A stretch of 64,000 bases of DNA. It comes from Symsagittifera roscoffensis (lineage: Eukaryota; Xenacoelomorpha; Acoela; Convolutidae). Made by a program: the position numbers and the translations under genes. Below the pieces are notes generated by a model. The model was not told where the DNA came from. It ran no database searches and saw nothing but the letters and a program-made list of their open reading frames with translations. The stretch is from positions 55,436,363-55,500,362 of the forward strand of contig NC_087062.1 of the NCBI RefSeq assembly GCF_963678635.1, given 5' to 3'. Positions 53,976-63,923 of the stretch are shown here, piece by piece (positions within the stretch are counted from its first letter, which is position 1; each line of letters starts with the position of its first letter).

Positions 53976-55457
53976 TTAAGTAGCGTATCCGAATTTTCGC
54001 ATAAACAGATGTCTTTCGAGTCGTCGCACTTTCGATTCCAATGGTCTGTCATCCCGATCTTTGAAATCTCTCAGTTGATTTCTGTATTCTTTAAGTGCCT
54101 CCTTTAAAAGACCTCCTCCTGTAAGGTTTTCTGATATTTCTTTGATTGAATGCTTTATCGGATCTCCGAATCGTTTGGGTTCTTTGTTTTTCGTTTGTCT
54201 AGAACTTCGTCTAATACCTGACTCTTCCGTACTTGATTCGTCCGAAAATCTTTGTGGTGGTTCGAAGTTTGTGTCCAATTCCGAGCTTTGTTGAGGATTT
54301 TCTCGAAGTTCATTCGCAACTCGCTGCACTCCTCTTTTTAGCAATTGGTCCGCGTACTTCTCCCATTCGGACGGTGCCAAATTGCGATTGTGAAATATGT
54401 CAACTATATCTTCTAGAGGAGTGTGAGAATCAATGCATTTCAGTTTCGGACGCTGTTTTGCTTTCGGAGTAGAACTTGACTGAATTTTGGTATCTACTGT
54501 TTCTGATTCCGGCTTAGATGTTGCTTGCTCTTGTTCCGGGTTGGCTGCAGTCGCAGCTTGATTTGTCCCCTGTTGTTTCTTGCTGCGGCCGTTTTTTTGC
54601 TTTCCGCTCTTCTCCGGCTTGTTTATGTTGTTTTCCTCTGTATTTGGTTTTGGGCCCGCCAAATTGGGTTTTGCTCTTTTGACTGCAAGATTCAAACCTC
54701 CCCCGGCTTCTGTGTCCCTTGAAGTGACTATTGTTTGGCTCTTCTGAAAGCACTCTATTGGATTCATTGCATCTGCGATTTCCATTTCTCCTTGAAGTTC
54801 GTCCTCCGATTCCATCTCCTCTAGTAGTTCTGGAGAACTGATTCGCTTAAACTTTTTTGTAGGTTCCGACGATGGACTTTTACTCGTGCTTCGCTGATTT
54901 TCTTGCGTCAGTACCGTTTTTGATTGGGCTATATCCGATTTCCTATAAATCGAACCGGCCGATGTCTTAATTGTTGAGTCCGTTTCTGAAGCGATTTTCC
55001 CCTTTAGTGGTCTGGTTAAGGCTTGTCCGCTTTTCCTTAGTGGATCCTTTCGAAGTATTGTCTTTGGTGGTGATTTACATTGATTTTCTACTTTGTCCTC
55101 CACAAATCCTTTCTCCCAAGAGTAGATCATTTCCTTTCGAAGATCGGGATTGAGTTGCCCTGTCTCGTCCACTAACTTCCTGATGTCGTTTTTAGCCGCG
55201 TCCCTTCTTTCGTAGTTCCAGCGGGCGTTCGCCTCCAACAATTCCTTTAAAGCTTTGGCCCTTTCTTTGTCTCTGTCCGATGTTAGCTGCTGCTTGTGCA
55301 GTGGGCTTGTATCCCTGCTCAGTTGTCCCTTGCGCACTATTTTTAGATTCTCTCTCGACTGGTCAATTCTCCGTTTCATTTGAGAGGCCGTCAGTGCTGA
55401 GCGTTCCAAGTGCTGTTTGTCTAAATAATCAGAATTATTTAAAAACCTATCCCTCAC
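53976..55457 (-). CDS. pol C-terminal extension of Mag-like element (~490 aa)
   Basis: A continuous 493-residue frame. Its ATG at 55457 is probably internal: the integrase frame upstream leads into it, interrupted only by a TAA at 55518-55520. The composition is highly charged and low in hydrophobics: Lys/Glu/Arg helices (residues 1-110), a Ser/Lys/Pro-rich disordered middle, a Gln/Ala/Asn tract, then an ordered-looking part (CIDSHTPLEDIVDIFHNRNL), and near the end RRSSRQTKNKEPKRFGDPI, a block usually seen at the end of Gypsy pol. So a ~400-residue segment is placed between the integrase core and the usual pol terminus. It may act in chromatin targeting; this is inference. Confidence 0.7.
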   Translation of the reverse strand: MRDRFLNNSDYLDKQHLERSALTASQMKRRIDQSRENLKIVRKGQLSRDTSPLHKQQLTSDRDKERAKALKELLEANARWNYERRDAAKNDIRKLVDETGQLNPDLRKEMIYSWEKGFVEDKVENQCKSPPKTILRKDPLRKSGQALTRPLKGKIASETDSTIKTSAGSIYRKSDIAQSKTVLTQENQRSTSKSPSSEPTKKFKRISSPELLEEMESEDELQGEMEIADAMNPIECFQKSQTIVTSRDTEAGGGLNLAVKRAKPNLAGPKPNTEENNINKPEKSGKQKNGRSKKQQGTNQAATAANPEQEQATSKPESETVDTKIQSSSTPKAKQRPKLKCIDSHTPLEDIVDIFHNRNLAPSEWEKYADQLLKRGVQRVANELRENPQQSSELDTNFEPPQRFSDESSTEESGIRRSSRQTKNKEPKRFGDPIKHSIKEISENLTGGGLLKEALKEYRNQLRDFKDRDDRPLESKVRRLERHLFMRKFGYAT

Positions 55458-55469
55458 AATTTTAAATTC

Positions 55470-56375
55470 TGATTTTGGTAGTCTGCCGAAATGTGCTTGA
55501 AACGGGGATACTTGAATTGTTTACTGCTTGTTCCACCGTAAATCTCTCATTATAGCGCTGAGACATAATTTGATTGATTTATTATTTTCTTCGAGCATCA
55601 TCACTCCCAGTCTTCTTTTTATTGTTTGAATTGTACGTTCAACCAAACCACAACCTCTGTGGTCCCCCACCGGACAGAATTTTTGCTCGATATTGAGTTC
55701 CGAACAGAATTTTTTTTAGAGTTTTTCCCTTAAAGCCTGAAAATTGGTCCGAACGAATTGATTCAGGAACTCCATGTGTGTCGATATATGATCTCAAGAA
55801 TTTTACTGTGCACTTTCCACTTGTGGAATTTGTAACCTTCACTGATGGAAATTTCGAGAATCGATCTATAGCTACTAGAAGGTAGATTTTTTTTTCCTTT
55901 TTGATTTTCTATAGGCCCCGCGTAGTCTAGCTGTACCTCCTGTCCCGGCTGCGTGAGCAGTGACAGTGGTTTTGACGAATTTTTCGAAATAAGGTATTTT
56001 ACATTCTTACCATATCTGGTACAGCTACGACACTCCTCTGCCAAATTCACAATGTCCTTATTCATGTGTGGCCACCACAGATATTGCGCTGCTCCCAACA
56101 TAGCTTCCTGTCCTGGGTGCCCTCGATGTATTCGTTTCAGGACAGCTTGTCTTAGTTGACTTGGTACTGCTAGCCGATTATTCACCAAGATGCAGTCGTC
56201 CTGAACTGCCATCTGTGACCACAACGGATTTGTATAAGGTCCCATCAATTCGAATCCTTGTTTGTCCCCTCTCTCTACCACTCGCCTGAGGCGGTCCATC
56301 CACGTGTCTTCTGTGGTCAATTCTGCTAGTAAGTTTTTGTCGAACAGTTTTGCGAGGTTGTCCAGGGTCTCTACT
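55470..56375 (-). pseudogene. integrase of Mag-like element, with frameshifts in A-runs
   Basis: 56320-55763 carries the zinc-binding HHCC module (HRGHPGQEAM, then CRSCTRYGK) and the first catalytic Asp (VQLDYAGPI). The frame is lost at an A9 run (+ strand T-run, about 55888-55896) and picked up in another frame (55842-55639) with the second Asp in IRSDQF. It is lost again at an A8 run (about 55709-55716), after which the catalytic Glu block CGLVERTIQ lies in a third frame near 55645. Each break is a single-base change in a homopolymer, so sequencing or assembly error is as likely as real mutation. Confidence 0.85.
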
Positions 56376-59316
56376 CGTGCTGCTTTTGCAGTCTCTTACC
56401 CAGTCCCTTTGGCGGTTGAATTGAGCACACTTCCTCCTCACTCTCCGCCTCCTCTGTGGTTGTCAGGTCCCCTTCTATTACATTCACCTCACTGAGTTTC
56501 CGTTCCGCCGATGCGATCGGTTTAGGCGATGTTGAACTCGATTCGTGTTCCAAGCTGTCGCTGACTTCTTGGGTATGAGCCACCAGTTCTCTATTTTCCT
56601 GAACATTGTTATCTCCGGCTATTAACTGCCAGAATGAGAGCAGTCTTTGATCCGCTATTCTTTGTTGGTCCGGTTCCAACGACCATTTTACTCGTTGTGC
56701 ATGACGTGTTTCGCTGTCGGAACTGTCCCTATTTTTTCGGCCCCCTCGTATTATTTTTCTCGTACGATGAACTGTCTCTGTGATCTCCGCCTCTCCCGAG
56801 AGTTCGTTAGTGTTGGAAAGTGATCGGTTCCACTTTGGGTCCATTAGGCTTTCTTCGCGCTCCTCCTTCCGCCAATCTTGTGGTGAGCTCGACCACCAGT
56901 CGTATGATCTGTTTTCATTTCCTGACATCTCGATCCTTGAGTCTGTTTTTTCTCTTTTTCTCAGTACTGGTCGTTTTTTGATTTTGCAATTATTTAAGAC
57001 TGACTGTTTGCTGGGTTGATTTGACGAAAGAGTGATTTGTTTTTGGTGAACTGTTGTGTTTAGCTGTTTTTGCAGTCGTGGAAACTGTTTTCTCTCGTTC
57101 CGGTCGAGCTTTGTTCGGTTTTGACCGTTTTGGTTGCTATAGCAACCATTACTTGATGACTGTTTCCTAGCATTCCTTCTAGAACATTCTAGAACGTTTT
57201 CGTTCCGGTTGAGCGACCTTGATGCTTTAAGCCTACTGTTCCAGCAGTCGAACGCTTCATCAAAGGAGTTTATTGTCGCTACTACAAACTTTTCATCTAA
57301 TTCTGATTCGGGCCATGGATCATTGAAAGGATCACGCGATAAATAATCAACTATGCCCATATCCCTCCCCGGAATGTGAACTATGTTGAACTGATATGGC
57401 AGTAACCGGTCAACCCACCGGGTTAAACGTGATTGGTAGGTCTTGTTCGATTGGTTAACATCCAATGCTGTTGTAAGCGCTTTATGGTCAGTTGCGATGG
57501 TAAATGGTTTCCCCAGAAGGTAGTGTTTATATCTATCTACTGCCCAAACAACTGCCAATAACTCCAACTCATTTGTTGAATATTTTTTTTCTTGGGCGTT
57601 TAAGTATCGGGATGCGAACGAAATTGGGACCCATAGCTCTTCATCATTTTGTTGTTCTAAAGTAGCCCCTAGCCCATCATGGCTAGCATCGCATTTAACT
57701 CGTGTTTCACGATTTGCATCGTAATAGTGTACTTTCGTAATATTTGCCACAGCCTCTTTTATAGTATTAAATACTACTGTGTGATCATCTCCCCATTCGA
57801 ATTTTTTTACCGGGAGTTTCATGTTTTTTAACTTTTTCTTTTGATTTTCTTCTTTAAGAAGTGGTCTTAATCTCTCAGTCAGACCTGCTACGTTAGGTAT
57901 AAATTTAGCTAAGTGATTTATGCTTCCCAAGAATGACCTTAGTTGCTTTAGAGATTTCGGCGTGTTCAAGTTTACTACCGCTTCCGTTTTAGTGATTTTT
58001 GGTCTAACCCCTTCTTCTGAGAGATGATGACCCAACCAATTCACTTCTTGTTTGAACAATTCACATTTTGATAGTTTCAATGCCAAATTTTCCGCATCCA
58101 ATTTCTTTAATACTGCTTCTACTAAGTCTGCATGTTCGATTTCACTTCCCTTTGACACAATAAGTATGTCATCCAGAAAACAGAACGTGTTTTTGGCGTG
58201 GTTGATGGTTCTATCCATGGCCTTTTGAAATTCAGCTGGCATATCTGCTAGACCATAGAACCCTGTCAAGAATCTGTAAGTTCCAGTTGCTTTTCCGCCA
58301 ACAATGTTAAAATTGCATTGCCTAGCTGTATCAGCAGCCAATTTTAATTGACTGTACGCATATTTCAAATCTAACACCGAAAAATATAGCGTACCCTTTT
58401 TGTTTTCGGTAACAATCTGGCTTACCCCATCAATAAGTTCATCTACATTTGGCATTTGGTATTTGTTTTTGAACAATTGTCTATTGATTGGTTTTGCATC
58501 CATTGCCAATTTTATTGAGTCGTCCTTCTTTACTGTTATCACAATCGGGGCGATAAAGCAATCACTTGTACATTTATCAAGTTTTGTTATATGACCTTCT
58601 GTCAATAACTTCTCGATTTCTTTTTCGACTTTATCTTGTATGTGAATTGGGATTCTTCTCCCCTTTTCTTGAATCGGACATAGTGGGTATTTGAATTTTG
58701 AACTGACAATGTGATTTTTCGAAATGCCTTGTCTTTCAAATAAGTTTTTAAATTTAGTGAAAAATTTTTCTTTCCAACCTTCTGACTGCTCGCACATGAG
58801 CACGTCAAACCTGGTGAGTTCTTTTGGCGCTGGTCTTTGTGTAGTCACTATTCCCACTTGTCCTTGCAGGTCTAATCCCATGATGCATCTGGTTTTTCGT
58901 TCTGATACCAGAAAGGTTGCGCCCTTTACTTCCCAGCCCTCTGACCTCAGATTGGTTTTTAGGGCTCCCAGAATACTGATCGGTTGTTTATTGTACTCCA
59001 CAAATTTGGTTTGTAAGTTCAATTTATCGGACGGTATGAATCTCACTTTGTTTGATTTTTCCATAATTTCCTTTGTCGTGGCCCAGTTGAGAAATGAAAC
59101 AGGACTTCCAGTGTCCACTGTTAATTGAATTATCTGATTATCTATTCGTACCATGGCCTTTAGTGATTTTACACGATTCAATGTTGGATCGCGAATCGAA
59201 TCTATTTTCTGAACTCGTACCACTTTTCCGTCTGTTTTGTTTCTCATTTCGTTGATTCGGTTTTTCACATATTTTGAAACTCGCTCATTTTCCGGTTGGT
59301 AGGTTTGTATCGACAT
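56371..59316 (-). CDS. pol: pol: protease, reverse transcriptase, RNase H of Mag-like element
   Basis: 981 residues from ATG 59316, overlapping the end of gag by 32 bases in a different frame. Protease: QLTVDTGSPVSFLNW (DTG at 68-70). RT: about 220-480, with KLAMDAKPINRQ, the LDLKYAYSQL palm strand (Asp near 316), GFYGLADMPAEFQ and catalytic FLDD at 380-383 (variant of YVDD). RNase H: Asp543 in KCDASHDGLG, Glu near 583-585 in ELELLAVV, and Asp610 in IATDHKAL. From about 660 to the end is a long charged linker to integrase without recognised motif. The frame ends at 56371 by a frame change just before the integrase N-terminus. Translation is probably by frameshift or reinitiation after gag. 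Confidence 0.95.
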   Translation of the reverse strand: MSIQTYQPENERVSKYVKNRINEMRNKTDGKVVRVQKIDSIRDPTLNRVKSLKAMVRIDNQIIQLTVDTGSPVSFLNWATTKEIMEKSNKVRFIPSDKLNLQTKFVEYNKQPISILGALKTNLRSEGWEVKGATFLVSERKTRCIMGLDLQGQVGIVTTQRPAPKELTRFDVLMCEQSEGWKEKFFTKFKNLFERQGISKNHIVSSKFKYPLCPIQEKGRRIPIHIQDKVEKEIEKLLTEGHITKLDKCTSDCFIAPIVITVKKDDSIKLAMDAKPINRQLFKNKYQMPNVDELIDGVSQIVTENKKGTLYFSVLDLKYAYSQLKLAADTARQCNFNIVGGKATGTYRFLTGFYGLADMPAEFQKAMDRTINHAKNTFCFLDDILIVSKGSEIEHADLVEAVLKKLDAENLALKLSKCELFKQEVNWLGHHLSEEGVRPKITKTEAVVNLNTPKSLKQLRSFLGSINHLAKFIPNVAGLTERLRPLLKEENQKKKLKNMKLPVKKFEWGDDHTVVFNTIKEAVANITKVHYYDANRETRVKCDASHDGLGATLEQQNDEELWVPISFASRYLNAQEKKYSTNELELLAVVWAVDRYKHYLLGKPFTIATDHKALTTALDVNQSNKTYQSRLTRWVDRLLPYQFNIVHIPGRDMGIVDYLSRDPFNDPWPESELDEKFVVATINSFDEAFDCWNSRLKASRSLNRNENVLECSRRNARKQSSSNGCYSNQNGQNRTKLDRNERKQFPRLQKQLNTTVHQKQITLSSNQPSKQSVLNNCKIKKRPVLRKREKTDSRIEMSGNENRSYDWWSSSPQDWRKEEREESLMDPKWNRSLSNTNELSGEAEITETVHRTRKIIRGGRKNRDSSDSETRHAQRVKWSLEPDQQRIADQRLLSFWQLIAGDNNVQENRELVAHTQEVSDSLEHESSSTSPKPIASAERKLSEVNVIEGDLTTTEEAESEEEVCSIQPPKGLGKRLQKQHE

Positions 59317-60454
59317 AACTTCGACTGATCTGATCGCATTCCTCTACCGATCCTTCCGATTCTTCCGCAACTTCACTTACTTGTTGGGATCTGCACATTT
59401 TAGCGAAATGATTGGGTTTGCCACAGTGTTTACAGATTTTCCCCATCGCTGGACAATTTTTTAGGTGTCCCTGTTCAAACGTCCTTCCACATCTATTACA
59501 TGGTTTTGTTTTCGTGTTTTGATTCTTGTTATTATTCTGTCTTTTATGCGTTTCTCTTCTATTTGGAGTTTTGGTTGTCCCCCCCCCCCCCAAATTTTGA
59601 ACTGCCATTACAGGTTCCTGTTTTACCCTCACACCCGAGGTGTAATTGCTACTTGATCCCCCTGTAGCCGCAGCATTAGTCTTCTGAAACGCCATTGTGG
59701 TTAACTTGCTATGTTCGAATTTTTTAGCCCTTTTTAAAACTTCCACCGGATCTAGAGTTTCGAATGTCAACGTGTCCTGCAATGTCATGTTTTTCATTTT
59801 CGAGATGAACAAGTCTCGCACTATCTCATTTTCCAATGCTCCCAGTTCTGATCGGGCTGCTTGAGCAGTTAACGCTGCGTGGAATGATTTTAGAGATTCT
59901 CCAGATTCTTGCATTCTCGTAAATAACTTGTATCTTTCGTATGTTACACATTTTACCTTTTGAAACGAGACTTCTGCCAAATCTGTAGTTTCCCTGAACG
60001 TCATTTTCGATATTTCAACGTGCGGGTTCTTTTGTAGGAATCTCTTCTTTCCCTCTGTACCCAAAGATAAAAATAATCTTGACACCAGTTTCTTTTGTAC
60101 TTCGTTGTAGAAGACATTGTGTCCGACTCGTGGGCCTCTTGTCTTCCTGTCTTCGTTCTCCAATACTACTCTATCCCTTGCTAGCTTATCTCTAAGAATC
60201 CTAGCGTTCCTCGCATCTTCGTTCTCCCCATCCCTGGGCGTTTCCGGGCGTGGTGGTGGTTCCTCTAATATGTCTTTTGGTTCTTCCAAAATAATCTCTG
60301 GGTTCACATTTTCTTTGACCGTAACCGCCATGAGAAATTGTTCGAACCAAATTTTAAATTGCCACGGAGGGTCTAGATTCGCTGATGCCCAAAATACCGG
60401 AATTCCCATATCCGTTCTGTTGTCTTGAGCTGCGAATCCTGCTGGCTGCGCCAT
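59285..60454 (-). CDS. gag: gag of Mag-like element
   Basis: 389 residues from ATG 60452-60454. The first A of the ATG is the last base of the 5' LTR, and the following bases TGGCGCAGCCAGCAGGATTCG form the primer-binding site, so MAQPAGF is encoded by the PBS. A helical capsid-like region covers about 100-260. Two zinc motifs near the C-terminus (CNRCGRTFEQGHLKNC and CKHCGKPNHFAKMC, residues about 327-362) match the paired knuckles of Mag-type gags. A Glu/Ser-rich tail overlaps pol. Gag forms the particle and packages RNA. Confidence 0.95.
   Translation of the reverse strand: MAQPAGFAAQDNRTDMGIPVFWASANLDPPWQFKIWFEQFLMAVTVKENVNPEIILEEPKDILEEPPPRPETPRDGENEDARNARILRDKLARDRVVLENEDRKTRGPRVGHNVFYNEVQKKLVSRLFLSLGTEGKKRFLQKNPHVEISKMTFRETTDLAEVSFQKVKCVTYERYKLFTRMQESGESLKSFHAALTAQAARSELGALENEIVRDLFISKMKNMTLQDTLTFETLDPVEVLKRAKKFEHSKLTTMAFQKTNAAATGGSSSNYTSGVRVKQEPVMAVQNLGGGGTTKTPNRRETHKRQNNNKNQNTKTKPCNRCGRTFEQGHLKNCPAMGKICKHCGKPNHFAKMCRSQQVSEVAEESEGSVEECDQISRSYVDTNLPTGK
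60433..60453 (-). promoter_or_regulatory. primer-binding site, tRNA-Ser-like, inside gag start
   Basis: Element-sense TGGCGCAGCCAGCAGGATTC directly follows the LTR. It is complementary to a tRNA 3' end reading GAATCCTGCTGGCTGCGCCA, the pattern of animal serine tRNAs (T-arm TTCGAATCC then acceptor and CCA). The truncated element at 30839 has the same start with TGGCGCAGTCAGCAGGATAC. Confidence 0.75.
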
Positions 60455-60711
60455 GTGATATGTCTTGCGATATCGATTGAAAACAAGTTGTAATTCAATA
60501 CTGTATTTTGGATATTGAATTTAGGTTTTCTGTTTCTTTTGTTTTGGTGTTGTACTGAGAGATAGATCATTGTTAAGAACTCTGATCTCTCGCTTAATCT
60601 CAGTGTCATCACTTACGTATGACCTTGAACATACCATAAAATAATAATTGAGCACCAAAGGTTAGCTGTACATACGTATATAAATACTGCTACTGCAGTA
60701 GCGGTATGACA
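60454..60711 (-). repeat. 5' LTR of Mag-like element
   Basis: 258 bp, one difference from the 3' LTR. Flanked on the right by AACCT (60712-60716), the second half of the target duplication. Confidence 0.96.
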
Positions 60712-60716
60712 AACCT

Positions 60717-61870
60717 TAAAAGGCAGTCCGAACATTCAGGGTTTCGCCCTGATACGAGCAGTCGTGTTCTTATTTGTTGACTCGTAAAATTGTTTTATAC
60801 AACATGTCTTATTTAACCTTTTGCTGATGTTAACAAAATTATATGTTTGTCAATTTCTTCATGTTTGTTGATTACTGCATCCTCTTTTGTGACGAAATTC
60901 AGGCTCACACTCCGCCTTACAGCATCAACCCATGTTTTGTCCGGCTCGTCAACCGGCAGGGTCATGCTTTTCTGAAAAAGTATGTAATTGGTTCCGAGAA
61001 CTTTAGATCGATAAAAGCTATTTCTCAGTTTTCAAAAAAGTCTATGAGAGAAAAGGACTTTTTGAGAGCGTTATGGGGTCGGTCGTCTTTTGGTGCTTGT
61101 ATCATAAAGTTTGGGTTTTATTATGCCATAACGTTGTCGTAAAATGCCATCAGTTTTGATAGCTGCTTTTTGAAGAGGTTCCTTATGGAGGATTTAGGGC
61201 TTGTTAAAACACTGCAAGTTGCGGAAAACACTAACATTGTCTTGTTAAAAATGTGTATTTTTGCACGAAAGAAAACAGAAGATACAACTTTGCTGGAAAG
61301 TAAAAACATTGAAACGATGGGCATTAGAGCAGCAAAAAGAGTCATCACTACATCAGAGAAGCAGTATCCCATTAAAACTCAAATCCGCCATACGATTTTT
61401 TGTTTGCTTTGAGAGTCCCATATTTCTTTATAGGCTCAACCAGCTTTCTAATCCAGTGCGGATGAAATGCGATTAAATTGAGGAATTGTCTAGTAAATCA
61501 GGTAAGACCCTTTTCCTTTCATCTTACCCGAGAAGTCTTATCCGACGTCGTCAATTTTGTAAAGAAAACTCTGCAGCGATTAAGAATGTTTTGCAATCTC
61601 AATTTCACCGACTTATCGTACTGGTGATCCCAAATTTATCTGAGTCTGACGCAATATTTGTTGAAATTGGGCATTTCTTTCTAAAATGAATCGTTTGACC
61701 ATATGTTATTTAGATGAAATTTTTTGACCAAGAAGCTCTAGTGTGCAATGCTAATATGGAGTTTTTCATAAGTTTAAACTTCAGAATAGACGTAATTGAC
61801 GTAACTGAAGGATCTAAATTGGAGGTTAATCAGTACCCCGGTTGATAAAAGAGGCATATCATACCAGTTT
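60717..61870. other. right flank of Gypsy element with unidentified frames
   Basis: 60843-61142 and 61170-61412 on the + strand are open for 99 and 80 codons (INPCFVRLVNRQGHAFLKKY; NIVLLKMCIFARKKTEDTTL) in the same general direction. Composition is more coding-like than the surroundings, but there is no domain I know and there are stops between them. They may be one decayed gene or element. Confidence 0.35.
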
Positions 61871-62135
61871 ATACCATGAAAAAAATGCTTGTCATACAAT
61901 TTCACAGTTTCATGGACTAAAAAATGATTTGAAAAGAGCAAATTAATCATTTTTCCATTCTATGAAATTTTATTAAGAGCATTTTTTGCCACTCTGAAAT
62001 TAAATATCAAGTTTTTTGCCATATTTTATCACACAAATTGTAAGAAAATACAAAAGCAATTTTTTATACTATGAAATTGTATGATAAGCATTTTTTCCAT
62101 ATTATAAAAGTGTATGACAAGCATTTTTTTTTCCA
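61871..62135. repeat. AT-rich inverted and direct repeats of AAAAATGCTTGTCATACA
   Basis: AAAAAAATGCTTGTCATACAATTTCA (about 61878-61903) has its inverse at about 62073-62098 (TGAAATTGTATGATAAGCATTTTTT), and a second inverse-type copy GTGTATGACAAGCATTTTTTTT at about 62108-62130. Similar shorter pieces lie between. Together they can fold into alternative hairpins. Confidence 0.7.
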
Positions 62136-63923
62136 TTACTAACGAGGCCAAATTGTGCACTGGACACTGGATAAGCGCACAATTTGTTGCTTGAAGATCA
62201 CAGGAATCCGGAGTTAATTTTTAGCATTTGCGGAATTTAAAAGCAAAGATTTAGCCATTATCAGTGGGATTTGCAAAAAATCTTAAAGTATTGGTTATTT
62301 AAAGTCGTGGATGTAACCCGTACAATTTTTCCGGCAAGCTGTTTTTGGTGATCATAATTTGGGAAACGCATTAGAATCAGCTTTTAAATTTAGCTTTGAA
62401 ATTCAATCCGATATCCTGAAACTCAGTATAGATATTAATCATTTATCCAATATCCTGAAACTCAGTTTTGAACACGCAGTTTTGGCCTCCAAATGAAATG
62501 AAAATAGGAAAAAATTTTGCTCTGAAATTTTGTGTTTCATCCAAAAACCCACGAATCAAGGAATTCCAGAGTGTAAATGGCGGTTATTGCGCAGATAAAC
62601 TGCACATAGTGATTTTAGCCATGTAGGCTAATGTTAACATTTTAACACAGAAAAATATACCAAAAACCTAATTTTTTGTATATGGTTAGAATTTTTTTTT
62701 ACTTGACATAAATTGTCAACATATGCGGTTGCGTGGATATTGGACAAAAGTGAAATTAGAAATTTTTGGACCTCTCCTAAAACACTTACCCATAAATACC
62801 CCCTCCCAGTAATTAGTTTAGAAGGGTCCACTTCTGTTAGTTATTTTATGACACCAACATTGACTGATTTACTACAAATTTTTAAGCAATCTTGGGTGCT
62901 TGTTTATCTTGAGGATGGGCGCATCTCAAAAAATCCATTTTTGGTCAAAAATATCCAAAAACTGCACTAAAGAAGCGTTTCAAAAAATTATCCTTACACT
63001 AACACTTTTTGCAAAATGAAATATTAGTATTCAAGGGACATCAAAGAACAGATTTAAAAATTTTGGAAACATTTTTAAACATTTCCTCCCGCACAGCTCC
63101 CTCCTCACCCGTCTCGCCAAAATTTTCAAAAACTTTTTGGAACCGAAAAATGTTCTTTTCCTTATTTCACCATCTGCAAAAACTTACTTATAAATGTTTT
63201 GATACAAAAATGATATACTGACTATTAAATATATTCCAAACAAATTTGATCTTCATGCTCACCCTATCAAAACCACTCAAAACTCCATAAATCTGATGAT
63301 CATGTGAGCTGGGGAAACCGCAAAAGCCGTTTGAATTCAACAATGTACAAGTATCATGAGACATAAATTGATAGTAGCAGATTAAATTGTAAAAAGTGAG
63401 AATGAACCACGTGAAGTATAAGCCTGCTAAAAACTGACTCTGCACGCACTCAATAATCCAAAGAAGTAGCTTGTTTTAAAGCAGTGCCTAGTTTTTGAAA
63501 ACTGCATGATTACTTTGTACATGATTACTACGTGTTTCATCAAGTTCAACCAATTTCGCAACCAAAGGTTAAAATTTTGTTTCATTTTTCCTCGTCTATT
63601 TTTTGTCCAGTTTTGTTTTTGCCCAATTTTATAGCACCAGTACAAATAAAACGATTGCTCAAACTTTTTTATTCGTTATAACACATTCGATTGACAAAAA
63701 TTTGACCCACATCCCTTGTGAAAAAACTAGGTCCGCACTAGTGAGAAAATGCATTTCTCGGTAATCCAAAACTCCATTTGAAAATAAACATTTCATGATT
63801 CACATTTATTGTACTGTTGAAGTACGTAAATGTAAAGTGCCGTAAAAAGGTTAGTTTGTTAAGTTCAATTGTAGGCAACTGTTAGGCATCAAATCGAAAT
63901 CTTACTGCACTGCTCTATTTCAG
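62136..63923. other. AT-rich non-coding DNA
   Basis: No gene or element recognised. ATATCCTGAAACTCAGT is repeated at 62410 and 62449. The region ends with a splice-acceptor-like GCTCTATTTCAG at 63912-63923. Confidence 0.5.

Larger units (their letters stand above)
53534..60711 (-). mobile_element. complete Ty3/Gypsy retrotransposon, Mag-like, recently inserted
   Basis: 7178 bp with 258 bp LTRs differing at one position (AAGAAATCTG versus AAGAACTCTG), TG...CA ends, and a 5 bp target duplication AACCT (53529-53533 and 60712-60716). Order on the - strand: LTR, PBS, gag, pol (PR-RT-RH-IN, long C-terminal extension), PPT, LTR. Two adjacent CCHC knuckles in gag and a gag-pol overlap suggest the Mag group. 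A few frame breaks in integrase lie in A-runs, and one in-frame TAA lies at 55518-55520. Near-identical LTRs indicate a young insertion. Confidence 0.96.
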
